DNA of 64,000 bases from Onthovicinus sp900555545 (GTDB lineage: Bacteria; Bacillota; Clostridia; Oscillospirales; Acutalibacteraceae): the NCBI GenBank assembly GCA_949296915.1, contig CASFPX010000012.1, positions 1-64,000 of the forward strand. The letters are read 5' to 3'. This document shows, piece after piece, positions 35,526 through 44,990 of the stretch; the stretch's first letter is position 1; each line of letters begins with the position of its first letter. The notes beneath the pieces were generated by a model. That model was given only the letters and a program-made list of their open reading frames with translations. It did not search any database and was not told the DNA's origin. The translations under genes were made by a program, and so were the position numbers.

Positions 35526-37094
35526 TTATTTGGCTCGGTAAAAGACAGCGTAGGATGTGCCGGTACAGGTGAGGGTCTCCCCGTCATAGGCCGCATTTTG
35601 CAACAGGCATTGATATTCTCCGCCCTTTAAGTATTTTTTCATTTTGATTTTGATCTCCTGCCTGCGGGGGAGGATCACAGCCACCAGCTCGTCGGTGTTG
35701 CTCGACCGGCGGTAGATAAACGGGTTCCCATCCCGGAACTTGCCGGTGTGCAGCACTTTGAAGTCCGAGGTAGCGCGCAGGCACGCGAGCATCCGCTTCA
35801 GGTGCACCAGTTCTCGGACCGTGTAATAGATGGAGTGGGGATCCGCCTGCTGCGCGGCCACCGTATAAGGCGACTCAATCCCCTCCACAGGGAGGTATAG
35901 TTCCCCCTCCGTCGTGCTGAATCCGTTGTTTCTGGTGTTGTCCCACTGCATCGGCGTACGGGAACCAGTGCGCTGATAGCCGCCGTCCTTGCTCTTGAGC
36001 GGTTGGTATCGCATCCCGATCTCATCCCCATAATAAATCAGCGGCACGCCGGGGAGCGTCAGGTAGATTGCCCACAGGAGACGGATCATGTCGTCGTTGC
36101 GCCCGCGGGAGAGGCGAATGATATCGTGGTTGTCCAGCTGTAGGATCTGGTAGCCCTCCGTATGGTTTACCGTCTTGACAGACTCCCGGAACGCGATCAG
36201 GAAGATCCGGAACAGGCTGCTCTTTTCACTGATGTAGGTATCCGCATACAGATGCGCGTCGTCCCGGTCCTGTGCCCACTTTTTAAAGAGGCCGAACGGG
36301 ACGTAAAAGTCCAGATCAAATCCGGCCTTTACAACCGTCTGGCGTGGGTTGTTCCACTCCGCGAGGAAGACCGCCTCAGGATAGTCCGCGTGGATTGCCT
36401 GAAGGATCTCCTGCCAAAAGCGGATCGTCCCCTTGTGGTGCGGATCGTTCTTGACCATGGCGTGCGCCATATCCACCCGGAATCCCGCAGCGCCCATCTT
36501 CAGCCAAAATTCACATACGTCGATCAGCCGCTGGCGGCTTGCGAGGGCGGCTGGGGAGTCCATGGCCATCTGCCATGATTTTTGAGGACGGTAATACCCG
36601 TAATTCAGTGCGGGCTGCATGGCATAGTAGTTGACCTTGAACATGTGCGGGCGCTCGGAAAGGCCGCACATAAAGCGCCCTTCGCAGTGCTCTACATCCA
36701 TATTATCCGACCAGATGTAGGCGTCCGTAAATTCGTTGCGTTCTTCCCGGCACGACTGCTGGAACCACGGGTGCTGATAGGAGGTGTGGCCCATTACCAG
36801 ATCCATCAGGATCCGGATTCCCTTCTTCCGCGCGGTATCAAACAGGCGCCGGATGTCCTCATTTGTACCAAAGCGTGGATCTACATGGTAGTAATCCGTG
36901 ATATCGTAGCCGCCGTCCTGGAATGGAGAGCAATAGCAGGGGTTCAGCCAGATTGCATTACAGCCAAGATCGGCGATATAATCCAGCTTTTCGATAATGC
37001 CGGGGATGTCGCCGATACCGTCCCCATTTGAGTCATAAAAGCTCGTGGGATATACCTCATAAAATACAGCCGAATCCAGCCACTCTTTTTTCAT
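35526..37094 (-). CDS. GH13 alpha-glucosidase / oligo-1,6-glucosidase
   Basis: This 522-residue alpha-amylase-family enzyme shows the GH13 regions: YEVYPTSFYDSNGDGIGDIPGI, the MDLVMGHTS region I, GFRVDMAHAM with nucleophile Asp208, FLAEW with the acid/base Glu, and LDNHD with the third carboxylate. Such cytoplasmic enzymes split alpha-glucosidic oligosaccharides. No signal peptide is seen. Ordinary start ATG at 37094. It heads a transcript with a LysR gene. Confidence 0.93.
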   Translation of the reverse strand: MKKEWLDSAVFYEVYPTSFYDSNGDGIGDIPGIIEKLDYIADLGCNAIWLNPCYCSPFQDGGYDITDYYHVDPRFGTNEDIRRLFDTARKKGIRILMDLVMGHTSYQHPWFQQSCREERNEFTDAYIWSDNMDVEHCEGRFMCGLSERPHMFKVNYYAMQPALNYGYYRPQKSWQMAMDSPAALASRQRLIDVCEFWLKMGAAGFRVDMAHAMVKNDPHHKGTIRFWQEILQAIHADYPEAVFLAEWNNPRQTVVKAGFDLDFYVPFGLFKKWAQDRDDAHLYADTYISEKSSLFRIFLIAFRESVKTVNHTEGYQILQLDNHDIIRLSRGRNDDMIRLLWAIYLTLPGVPLIYYGDEIGMRYQPLKSKDGGYQRTGSRTPMQWDNTRNNGFSTTEGELYLPVEGIESPYTVAAQQADPHSIYYTVRELVHLKRMLACLRATSDFKVLHTGKFRDGNPFIYRRSSNTDELVAVILPRRQEIKIKMKKYLKGGEYQCLLQNAAYDGETLTCTGTSYAVFYRAK

Positions 37095-37125
37095 CGTTAA
37101 ACCGCCTTCCTCATCGATAAAATAG

Positions 37126-38031
37126 TTATGATTCAGTAGTCTGCGGAAACCGTTCCTTCAGCCGGTTCAAAAACAGTTCCGCAGCAGGGGAAAAGACCTG
37201 GTATTTTTTCCAAATGATGTTGAGCCCCGACTCCAACCGGGGATAGAGCGGGCGAAAGCAGAGGCTGCTCTCCGGCGAAGTGTTGGTCAGCCGGTCCAGC
37301 GTGACGGCATAGCCGATTCCGGACTCTACTAAAATTGCGGCGTTGTACACCAGGTTATAGGTGGCCACAATATTCAGCTTATTAAAGTCGCTGCCAAACC
37401 AGCCGGCAAAATCATTCCCGGACGGATGCTGCGGAATGACTTGCCTGGAGCAGATGAGGGGGACGTCCATCAGGTCCTCTTTTTGGATCTGCTCCTTGCG
37501 GGCGAGCGGACTGTCCTTACGCATCACAACCCCCCACACATCCTTGGACGGCAGGTTGAGAAAGTCATATTTTGTGATATCAGCAGGCTGGATCAGAATG
37601 CCAAAATCGATCAGCCCCTTATCCAGCCGGTCTGTCACGTCCGCCGCGTTTCCGCTGTGCAGGTGATAACGGATATCCGGGTAAGTCTCCCGCAGTTCCC
37701 GGATGATCTCCGCAATCTGGCGGATAGCCTGTGTTTCTCCGCCGCCAATGTAGATATCGCCGCGCATGTTGTTTTCCAAAGCGACAAAGTCCGCCGTGGT
37801 CTTATCCACCATGGAGATGATCTCCTCGGCACGCTTACGCAGGAGCATCCCCTCCGGTGTAAGGGTGACACGATGGCTCTTACGGATCAGGAGCTGCTGT
37901 CCTAATTCCTCCTCCAGATCCCGAATCTGCCGGGATAGGGTAGGCTGCGTCAAATGCAAAAAATTTGCGGCGCCGGTAATATTTCCTTCTCGGGCGACAG
38001 CGAGAAAATATCGAAGCACTCGAATCTCCAT
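37126..38031 (-). CDS. LysR-family transcriptional regulator
   Basis: The 301-residue protein starts with the LysR HTH (MEIRVLRYFLAVAREGNITGAANFLHLTQPTLSRQIRDLEEELGQQLLIR) and continues into the effector-binding domain. ATG at 38031 was chosen because it gives the family start. It is divergent from the hydrolase-flavodoxin-lipoprotein operon, so it is the likely regulator of those genes. Confidence 0.92.
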   Translation of the reverse strand: MEIRVLRYFLAVAREGNITGAANFLHLTQPTLSRQIRDLEEELGQQLLIRKSHRVTLTPEGMLLRKRAEEIISMVDKTTADFVALENNMRGDIYIGGGETQAIRQIAEIIRELRETYPDIRYHLHSGNAADVTDRLDKGLIDFGILIQPADITKYDFLNLPSKDVWGVVMRKDSPLARKEQIQKEDLMDVPLICSRQVIPQHPSGNDFAGWFGSDFNKLNIVATYNLVYNAAILVESGIGYAVTLDRLTNTSPESSLCFRPLYPRLESGLNIIWKKYQVFSPAAELFLNRLKERFPQTTES

Positions 38032-38118
38032 GGATGGGCCCCCTCTGTCTGATTCTAATTCCATTATACGCCACCCATGAATGCCTGTAAAGCATATCAT
38101 GTAATAAAAACAAGGTAT

Positions 38119-38147
38119 TTGCTATTTTTCAACTGCGCACCTATAAT
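38119..38147 (+). promoter_or_regulatory. Promoter of the LysR-divergent operon
   Basis: TTGCTA (38119-38124) and TATAAT (38142-38147) are separated by 17 bp in the divergent gap with the LysR gene. Confidence 0.65.
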
Positions 38148-38170
38148 GAAAGCAGCAGGGAGGTGATCCG

Positions 38171-38410
38171 ATGTGTGTGATTCCCAATGAACGCGTGTTC
38201 CGAATCCGCCGGAATCTGTCAGATGCCGGGTGCGATTCCGCAACAATTGAACAATTCTTAAAGTTGGAGCAGCAGCAACGCCGGAAGGAGCAGTACCGGT
38301 TGTTGTCCTGGCACCGATGTGTTCTCTTGGAGAAGATGCATCGGGATCAATATCAGATTGACTGCCTTGATCACATGCTTTATACCATGCAAAAAGAGGA
38401 TCAGGATTGA
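38171..38410 (+). CDS. Small conserved-looking hypothetical protein
   Basis: This 79-residue protein is basic and Gln-rich with a likely two-helix hairpin (IEQFLKLEQQQRRKEQYRLLSWHRCVLLEKMHRDQYQIDCLDHMLYTMQ). The ATG follows GGGAGGTGA. It is the first gene of the operon with the alpha/beta hydrolase, 15 bp before it. Small proteins of this look often precede flavodoxin/aldo-keto reductase operons controlled by LysR; function unknown. Confidence 0.7.
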   Translation: MCVIPNERVFRIRRNLSDAGCDSATIEQFLKLEQQQRRKEQYRLLSWHRCVLLEKMHRDQYQIDCLDHMLYTMQKEDQD

Positions 38411-38425
38411 ACGGAGGTTTTAAAT

Positions 38426-39415
38426 ATGGAGGAAAAACTTGTTTTAACGGAAGAATGGGATAAGACTTTCCCAAAGAGCCAGCTTGTGGACCATCGCAAG
38501 GTGACGTTCCACAACCGTTATGGTATCACGCTGGCTGCGGATCTCTATGAACCCAAGAATCAATCTGGTAAGATGGCCGCCATCGCTGTGTGCGGGCCGT
38601 TTGGCGCGGTAAAAGAGCAGGCTTCCGGCCTTTACGCACAGACGATGGCGGAGCGAGGCTTTTTGACGATCGCGTTTGATCCGTCCTTCACGGGGGAGAG
38701 CGGGGGCCGGCCGCGCTATGTCGCCTCCCCTGACATGAACACGGAGGATTTTCAGGCGGCTGTGGACTTCCTCAGCGTGCAGGAAAATGTCGATCCGGAC
38801 AGGATCGGGATTATCGGTATCTGTGGCTGGGGCGGGATGGCGCTGAATGCGGCCGCTCTGGATACCCGCATCCGAGCGACTGTCGCCGCCACCATGTATG
38901 ATATGGCCCGTGTAAATGCCAACGGGTATTTTGATTCAGCGGATTCGGCCGAAGCGCGGTATGAGAAGAAAAAGGCGTTAAACGCCCAACGGATTGCAGA
39001 TTATAAAAACGGCTCATATGCGCTGGCTGGCGGTGTGGTAGATCCGTTGCCGGCGGATGCCCCCTTCTTTGTAAAGGATTACTATGACTATTATAAGACA
39101 AAACGTGGCTATCACGTCCGCTCCCTAAATTCGAACGGCGGCTGGAATATCACGGGCTGCATGTCCTTTATGAACCAGCCAATTTTAAAATACAGTAATG
39201 AGATCCGCAGTGCCGTGTTGATCGTCCATGGGGAGAGGGCGCATTCGTGTTATTTCAGCAGGGATGCCTTTGCCGATATGGTGCGCGGCAATCCGTATCG
39301 GGATAATAAGGAACTGATGATTATTCCGGACGCCGTGCATACCGATCTGTACGACCGCTTGGATGTGATCCCGTTTGATCATATGGCGGAATTCTTCCGC
39401 AAGGCAATGAAGTGA
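38426..39415 (+). CDS. Alpha/beta hydrolase, dienelactone-hydrolase-like (YcjY type)
   Basis: The 329-residue product has an alpha/beta hydrolase fold with oxyanion region VCGPFGAVKEQ, and nucleophile elbow GIIGICGWGG, in which Cys replaces the usual Ser, as in dienelactone hydrolases. A catalytic His lies near the end (PDAVHTDLYDR). The exact substrate is unknown. It is followed by a flavodoxin gene in the same operon. Confidence 0.88.
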   Translation: MEEKLVLTEEWDKTFPKSQLVDHRKVTFHNRYGITLAADLYEPKNQSGKMAAIAVCGPFGAVKEQASGLYAQTMAERGFLTIAFDPSFTGESGGRPRYVASPDMNTEDFQAAVDFLSVQENVDPDRIGIIGICGWGGMALNAAALDTRIRATVAATMYDMARVNANGYFDSADSAEARYEKKKALNAQRIADYKNGSYALAGGVVDPLPADAPFFVKDYYDYYKTKRGYHVRSLNSNGGWNITGCMSFMNQPILKYSNEIRSAVLIVHGERAHSCYFSRDAFADMVRGNPYRDNKELMIIPDAVHTDLYDRLDVIPFDHMAEFFRKAMK

Positions 39416-39482
39416 AATATTATGAGGCCGCGCAAGCAATCGTTTTCGTAGATTTCCCGGGATAGCAAAAGGAGCAAGAATT

Positions 39483-40025
39483 ATGGGTAAAAAAGTTTTA
39501 ATCATTACAACCAGTTTGCGGGCAAACAGTAATTCTGACGGACTGGCCAAGGCTTTTGCCCGCGGTGCACAGGAGGCTGGGAATGTGGTGGAGACAGTCA
39601 GTCTCAAGGGGAAAAATATCAGTTTTTGCAGGGGATGCCTGATCTGCCAAAAGGCGCAGGAATGTGTGATCCGGGACGATGCTTCCCGAATTGTCCAAAA
39701 AGCCTTAAATGCCGATGTGCTGGTCTTTGCCACCCCAGTCTATTATTATGGCATGTCTGGTCAACTCAAAACCCTGTTGGATCGCTGCAATCCGCTTTTC
39801 TCGTCATCATACGCCTTCCGAGAGATTTATCTATTGGCGGCAGCCGCTGAAGACGAAAAGGACACTGTGACAGGTACCGCCACAGGAATCCGGGGCTGGG
39901 TGGACTGCTTTGAAAAAGCGCGATTTGCAGGGATGGTCTTTGCAGGTGGTGTGAACGAATCCGGAGCGGTTCAGGGCCATCCGGCAGAGGAGAAAGCCTA
40001 TGAATTGGGGAAAAGCGTGGAATAA
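39483..40025 (+). CDS. Flavodoxin-like NAD(P)H-dependent FMN oxidoreductase
   Basis: This 180-residue protein shows the FMN-binding start KVLIITTSLRANSNSDGLAKAF, a CRGCLICQ cysteine pair, ADVLVFATPVYYYGMSGQLKTLLDR and the family C-terminus. Members reduce quinones, azo dyes or iron complexes. Its end overlaps the lipoprotein gene by 26 bp, so the two are coupled. It is 67 bp after the hydrolase. Confidence 0.92.
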   Translation: MGKKVLIITTSLRANSNSDGLAKAFARGAQEAGNVVETVSLKGKNISFCRGCLICQKAQECVIRDDASRIVQKALNADVLVFATPVYYYGMSGQLKTLLDRCNPLFSSSYAFREIYLLAAAAEDEKDTVTGTATGIRGWVDCFEKARFAGMVFAGGVNESGAVQGHPAEEKAYELGKSVE

Positions 40026-40539
40026 GGCCGTGGCCACAGGCCTTTGTCTGTTAGGCCTTAGCCTTATGACGGCCTGTCAATCCACAATGGAAAATACCGA
40101 TCCAACGCAGGGTGGTAAACAGACGGATGGTACGGTCTTGGTAAACAGTACACAGACAGAAGTAGAGGAGAGCGCTATGCGGACAATCAGAATCATCGTA
40201 GGAGAGCAGCAATTTGTGGCGGAGTTATATGACAATAGTGCTGCCCGGACTTTTGCCGGAATGCTCCCCTTGACGGTGACAATGGAGGAACTCAACGGAA
40301 ATGAAAAATATTACTACCTGCCGGATGATTTACCGGTGAATGCGACGGTACCGTCCTCCATTCACGCCGGTGATCTGATGCTGTTTGGTTCTGATTGCCT
40401 GGTGCTGTTCTACCAGAATTTTTCGACTTCGTACAGTTACACACCGTTGGGACATGTTCAGGATGCTGACGGACTAGAGCGTGCCTGCGGTCGGGGGAGC
40501 GTACGGGTGACATTTTCTTTGCCGGCCTTACAGGAATAG
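40000..40539 (+). CDS. Lipoprotein with cyclophilin-like fold domain
   Basis: The 179-residue protein has a lipoprotein signal with lipobox LMTAC (Cys26), a linker, then a cyclophilin-like domain (MRTIRIIVGEQQFVAELYDNSAARTFAGMLPLTVTMEELNGNEKYYYLP). Such domains are commonly paired with flavodoxins and LysR regulators, as here. It lies outside the membrane by prediction. The ATG at 40000 overlaps the flavodoxin gene. Confidence 0.88.
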   Translation: MNWGKAWNKAVATGLCLLGLSLMTACQSTMENTDPTQGGKQTDGTVLVNSTQTEVEESAMRTIRIIVGEQQFVAELYDNSAARTFAGMLPLTVTMEELNGNEKYYYLPDDLPVNATVPSSIHAGDLMLFGSDCLVLFYQNFSTSYSYTPLGHVQDADGLERACGRGSVRVTFSLPALQE

Positions 40540-40962
40540 AAAATAAACCGTGTAGAGCACTCCTTTTGCTTCCGCATCAAATTTAGTTCAGGTAATACCA
40601 GCTTTAAAACCATTGCTTTGGGCTTTTTTTGAAACTCCTGTATGGGTGCAGAAGCTGAATGAAGATCAGTTCGATAAACCGAATAGGATATCATAAAAAA
40701 CACCATTGATGATGTCAAACCCTATGGGATCAAATCTCAATGGTGTTTATCTATATGTATAAAACTTGTAGGTGATTATAGGACAGCTCTGCCAACGAAC
40801 GGATGTATACATAAGATCGTTGGGAGTTATAACAAAAAGAAGTTCAGCAAAATAAAGAACGATAAAAAATGGAACGAGCAAAACTCGTTCCGACGCGTTT
40901 AAGTACTATAAAAAAGATATATTGGCAGTCTCAGATGGGAGATATAAATTTTTATAGCAAAA
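40540..40962. other. Junction between GC-rich backbone and AT-rich accessory DNA
   Basis: No gene is supported here. Base composition drops sharply after about 40.55 kb. The stretch holds the terminator at 40691-40748 and a smaller hairpin (GGAACGAG at 40871 with CTCGTTCC). Confidence 0.6.
40691..40748 (-). terminator. Terminator for the minus-strand kinase gene
   Basis: AAACACCATTGA (40698-40709) pairs with 40737-40748. On the minus strand it is followed by TTTTTATG. Confidence 0.65.
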
Positions 40963-41502
40963 TCATCGTCGGTTTTCGCTTAACAGATTTACTAAATGCA
41001 TTACCTCAGAAAAACATTCATCGATCGAGTGAACGCTGTCAATTCTGTATTCATCGTCAAAAGGGGCTATATCGGCTTTTCCATAATATTCCAATAAATG
41101 TTCGATCGATTGGAATGTTTGATGTGCCAAAGGATGTTTTAGCCTCTCGATATGCCTGCTTTTCCACATTTCCTTGTCGCTGCAATCCACAAAAAACTTT
41201 ATAATGGTATTATTTTTAAAATCAAGCCTTTTTAAAAAAGTAGACGCACTATTTTTGTCCCCAAGGGCAATATCCAGAATGAAGTTCGTATGCAAATCCA
41301 AATTGCTTTGAACCATTTCATATAAAATATTGTAGCAAATTCTGTTGATGACATCATGTGTGTCAAAATTTGTAGAACTCTTTAGAGCATCAATAATATC
41401 GTCTTTTCGCAATACAGGAATGGATAATTCTTTTGCAAGCATATTTGATAAAGTCGTTTTACCCGTTGCAGCTTTACCTCTGAAAATGTACATGGTACCC
41501 AT
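40963..41502 (-). CDS. P-loop AAA-type kinase-like protein
   Basis: The 179-residue protein has a Walker A motif, GKAATGKTT (about 9-17), DDIIDAL, and a nucleoside-kinase-like layout with FILDIALG and a later RH(I)ER lid segment. Such small P-loop kinases include zeta-toxin-like and chloramphenicol-phosphotransferase-like proteins; no closer match is certain. GAGGTGATAAA precedes the ATG. It stands alone in the AT-rich block. Confidence 0.75.
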   Translation of the reverse strand: MGTMYIFRGKAATGKTTLSNMLAKELSIPVLRKDDIIDALKSSTNFDTHDVINRICYNILYEMVQSNLDLHTNFILDIALGDKNSASTFLKRLDFKNNTIIKFFVDCSDKEMWKSRHIERLKHPLAHQTFQSIEHLLEYYGKADIAPFDDEYRIDSVHSIDECFSEVMHLVNLLSENRR

Positions 41503-41646
41503 TTTATCACCTCAGTCACATTTTACCACACAAATCGGAGGAAGTCGATCACTTTACAGCAATCGACTTCCCTTGATATTATGTGAGAGGCACATGAAAA
41601 AGATATTTTCGGATTTTCGGAAGATGGATTTGAACTCTCGAAAAGA

Positions 41647-44361
41647 TTAATCGTATCTGTTTATAACAGGAATGTTATGCTTATTGGAAATAATATATGC
41701 ATCCTTCTTACAAGAAATGAGCTTCATTTCGGTTAGCACCTTATGCTGAGTTTCTGGCGTCCAATAAATTTTCAGTTTTTCGCGCGCTCTTGTAATAGCT
41801 GTGTAGAAAATGTTGTGGGTTATTAACTCTTCAATTTCGTTAGTAACAACAACCTTAACAGAGTTATACTCCAGTCCTTGTGCTTTATGGATAGAAATAG
41901 CGTATGCAACTTGGAACGGAACTACTTCTGCGTTCTGTCTCTCGCGTCCGTCATCATCAACATAACGATCAACTGAAAAATGAATCAATGAATGACCAGG
42001 AACATCGCATTCAAGCAAACTAAAACCTGCAGTCATTGCAGCAAATTCAGTTAATGGCATATCTACTTCCACATCAAAATTTATAACTGTATCTGTTCTT
42101 TCTATATGACGAATCCAACCTTTCAGATTGTTATATAATGTGGGATAAAAACGGTTGTATTCGTTGAATATAACCGGATCTCCAATTTTATATATCCACG
42201 AATCCCAATGCACCGCAGGATTTGGGTTATCATTCTGTAGAAAACGATTGATGTTATTAATACCGTAAAGACCATCGTAATTTAAACATAGAACAACTTC
42301 ATCCTGATCTTCATGCTCAAAAATACTATCGTCTAATTCAGAGGCATAATGATGTATTGCTATGAATTCCTCTGATCGCTCGTCTAAATGGCGAACTTTA
42401 TCCCAAAGTTCTCTCATTCCACTACTCCTACTGCGAAATGGAGTGGTTAATTCGTAAATGATTTCCGACTTTAAAAAGTAACGTGCCAAACTAAACCAGT
42501 TTCCAAATTTAACGGAACGTATCTGATATACATCTCCTACTAGCACAAGTAACCGGCATTGTAACTTTTTCAGCAATTCCTTCATTGCGAAATTATCGAC
42601 TGTACTACATTCGTCAATAAAAACAATATCATATCTACGCCCATCAACAAGAGGACCACAACTTGCTATTGTGCTAAATTCGCTATTGCTTACTTTTATC
42701 TGTCGACGAAGGTTTTCTTTTGCAGGATTTGTATTCGCTAAATACAATTTACTGGAATCTGCAAAATACATTGACAAGTGCTTTATCAACGTTGTTTTTC
42801 CCGTTCCAGCTGCCCCATATATCATAGCAAGATCATGTTTTGCAAACATGTCAAGCAATATAGTTTTCTTTTCATCACAGTCAACCACAGGCATTTCTTG
42901 AAGCCAAGCCGCCATTGCATTATGGTATCCTGTCAAACCACTGCCGGTACGTCCAATGAGATTATTAATAATATCAACGGTGTCAGATTCGTATCCGTTT
43001 ATATATACTCGCTCATTCTCGACTATTAGACTCCTAACTGGAATGTGCTTGCGAATAAGCAACGAATTGAACTTATTTGCAAGTTCTGCAACATTACCAA
43101 TATATTCAACATCTTTGGTGGGTGTAAACAACTGGACATTTTGCTCGGTGTTACTTCGAATTTTCCGCGATAATATCTCATGTTCGCGTCCTTTGCTACT
43201 GATACAAGAAAAAACATCAAACAAGGTAGGGTTATGGTAAACCAAAGAAGCATCAAAAGGCATTTTGTCGAAAGGAAGACACTCATTCCATAAGCATAAG
43301 TAAGATAGCCAGTTGTTAGCACGGTCAGCTATCTGGCGTTTCATAATATGATGTCGCATTTTTAGCAAAATATACCGCATAATGTTGCTACCGGGGGCTT
43401 TTGATTTAATGAGTTGCCTACATCTATCCAGGGAGTTAAATAGGTTATTAGAGTTGCTTAAATTTTGGATTTCTGTTTTCACAGCATCATAATATTCGTC
43501 AGCCATAGTTACCAATTCGGACAGACTAATTCCAGATACAGTGAGATATTCCATTATTGCATGGTATTCTTTGGTTCCTGTGCTCACTTTTTGCATGTTG
43601 AGAATTCGAGAAAAATCTTCGAATTCCACTGGGCGAATTGCAACAAAATATGTGTCAATCATCCTGATTGGCATACGGCGTCCTAAAATCTCAATTTCGT
43701 CATCAATAAAACTCAGTTTTATAGCATAATACATCGGTATTTCTTTGTTAGAAAATACAGTAAACCTGTTAAATTTACTTGAGTAATCATCTGCAGGCGT
43801 GACAGTAATTTCATAATATATTTTCCCGCTGACAAAGAAGGTTTTGCTTTTTTGAACATAAAACCTATTTTGGGGTGACTTATGTGTGTACTGTGCACGG
43901 TCTAAGCAAAACGCAATTTTTTCATAATATTCAAACAATGAGTCATCTTGATCTAAAGGGTAATCCTCCAGATTTTCTAAAATATCAAGATTGAGAGAGT
44001 TTTTTGCATATTCCCGAATCCGGATAAGCCACTCATAATATTTTAGCATGAGGCGCGTTGCTCCATCTTCATCAGGGATAAAATGCGAAACTGCTGCTTG
44101 AAGAAAATAGTGAAAACGGTTCAGGAAGCGCAATTCTCCTCTGGATGCAACATATGAAACAGAGCGTTCTATATCATCATATTTGTTAAGCGTAATTGTT
44201 TCTTTTTCGCTATAAATACGCTGTGCAATTGCTTCTACTAAATGACGCAGATTATTCAAAATATTTTGTGATCTAAAACCTCTGTCTTCTTCAGTGATAC
44301 TTGCAATATTTTTACATATATTTTCGTTGACTATCAAAATGTTACGATCAAACTCATTCAT
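41647..44361 (-). CDS. Large RecD-like SF1 helicase with uncharacterised N-terminal half
   Basis: This 904-residue protein has about 490 N-terminal residues of unknown fold, then an SF1 helicase: Walker A GAAGTGKTT (516-524), Walker B FIDECSTVD (581-589), LLVLVGDVYQIRSV, TTPFRSRSSGMRELW, and the C-terminal UvrD-type motifs AISIHKAQGLEYNSVKVV and YTAITRAREKL. It resembles RecD/Pif1-like helicases. It follows the KilA-N gene by 29 bp. Local AT richness suggests horizontal transfer. Confidence 0.85.
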   Translation of the reverse strand: MNEFDRNILIVNENICKNIASITEEDRGFRSQNILNNLRHLVEAIAQRIYSEKETITLNKYDDIERSVSYVASRGELRFLNRFHYFLQAAVSHFIPDEDGATRLMLKYYEWLIRIREYAKNSLNLDILENLEDYPLDQDDSLFEYYEKIAFCLDRAQYTHKSPQNRFYVQKSKTFFVSGKIYYEITVTPADDYSSKFNRFTVFSNKEIPMYYAIKLSFIDDEIEILGRRMPIRMIDTYFVAIRPVEFEDFSRILNMQKVSTGTKEYHAIMEYLTVSGISLSELVTMADEYYDAVKTEIQNLSNSNNLFNSLDRCRQLIKSKAPGSNIMRYILLKMRHHIMKRQIADRANNWLSYLCLWNECLPFDKMPFDASLVYHNPTLFDVFSCISSKGREHEILSRKIRSNTEQNVQLFTPTKDVEYIGNVAELANKFNSLLIRKHIPVRSLIVENERVYINGYESDTVDIINNLIGRTGSGLTGYHNAMAAWLQEMPVVDCDEKKTILLDMFAKHDLAMIYGAAGTGKTTLIKHLSMYFADSSKLYLANTNPAKENLRRQIKVSNSEFSTIASCGPLVDGRRYDIVFIDECSTVDNFAMKELLKKLQCRLLVLVGDVYQIRSVKFGNWFSLARYFLKSEIIYELTTPFRSRSSGMRELWDKVRHLDERSEEFIAIHHYASELDDSIFEHEDQDEVVLCLNYDGLYGINNINRFLQNDNPNPAVHWDSWIYKIGDPVIFNEYNRFYPTLYNNLKGWIRHIERTDTVINFDVEVDMPLTEFAAMTAGFSLLECDVPGHSLIHFSVDRYVDDDGRERQNAEVVPFQVAYAISIHKAQGLEYNSVKVVVTNEIEELITHNIFYTAITRAREKLKIYWTPETQHKVLTEMKLISCKKDAYIISNKHNIPVINRYD

Positions 44362-44390
44362 AAGGCATCCTCCTTATATTCTTATTGCCT

Positions 44391-44990
44391 TCATTCCTCA
44401 TTGTCCGTTTCAACCTTTGAACTCATAAAATACTTCAGCACCTCATATCGAAACTGCATATCATTCCACATTTCAAAATCACAAGCAATAAACGGATGAG
44501 CCATTGTGCCCCCGCTTTTGCCTCGCTTGGATTCAAGTCCGACAGCGTTCACAGTTTCAATCCATCTCTTTGGCGTCAATGTATAAGAAGGAGAGCGAAC
44601 ATCTTTCAACAGCTTTTGAAAAGCTTCCTCATTGAATTTCTTGTTGTTATTGCGTTCCCATTCTCCGAGAAACTCAATCGTATTTCTGCTGCGAAGCCAA
44701 CTTTGAATCAGATAACTCGGATTGTCCGGTTCGAATCTTCTCGCAATATCGGTCAGTGACACTGGCTCATCCGTTGGACGCAAATATTTGTATACTGTCT
44801 GTTCCAGAAAAGCATTCATTTTAGGCTCATATATAGGCGACTCTCCTTTAGTTATAGCATCAAAGAGAGTATCACGAATATTTTCCCATTCCTCTGTATG
44901 AAGTTCAAATTTATCATTCACACGTTTTAAGAATTCCTCACGTGTTATGGCATAAGCCCATAGTAGTTCTGTTCTTGTCGCTCGACCCAT
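44391..44990 (-). CDS. KilA-N domain protein
   Basis: The 199-residue protein has a KilA-N DNA-binding domain from about residue 75: SLTDIARRFEPDNPSYLIQSWLRSRNTIEFLGEWE, WIETVNAVGLESKRGKSGGTMAHPFIACDFEMW. KilA-N is common in phage proteins. Its start at 44990 overlaps the upstream recombinase-domain gene by 46 bp, in a different frame. It sits directly before the helicase gene, so the three likely form one transcript. Confidence 0.88.
   Translation of the reverse strand: MGRATRTELLWAYAITREEFLKRVNDKFELHTEEWENIRDTLFDAITKGESPIYEPKMNAFLEQTVYKYLRPTDEPVSLTDIARRFEPDNPSYLIQSWLRSRNTIEFLGEWERNNNKKFNEEAFQKLLKDVRSPSYTLTPKRWIETVNAVGLESKRGKSGGTMAHPFIACDFEMWNDMQFRYEVLKYFMSSKVETDNEE

Noticed and set aside
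41612..41640. tRNA-like text on the minus strand (GAGAGTTCAAATCC followed by TCTTCCG)
   Set aside because: It resembles a T arm and acceptor end, but the T stem pairs at only three of five positions and no other tRNA part is present; probably chance or a highly decayed remnant.
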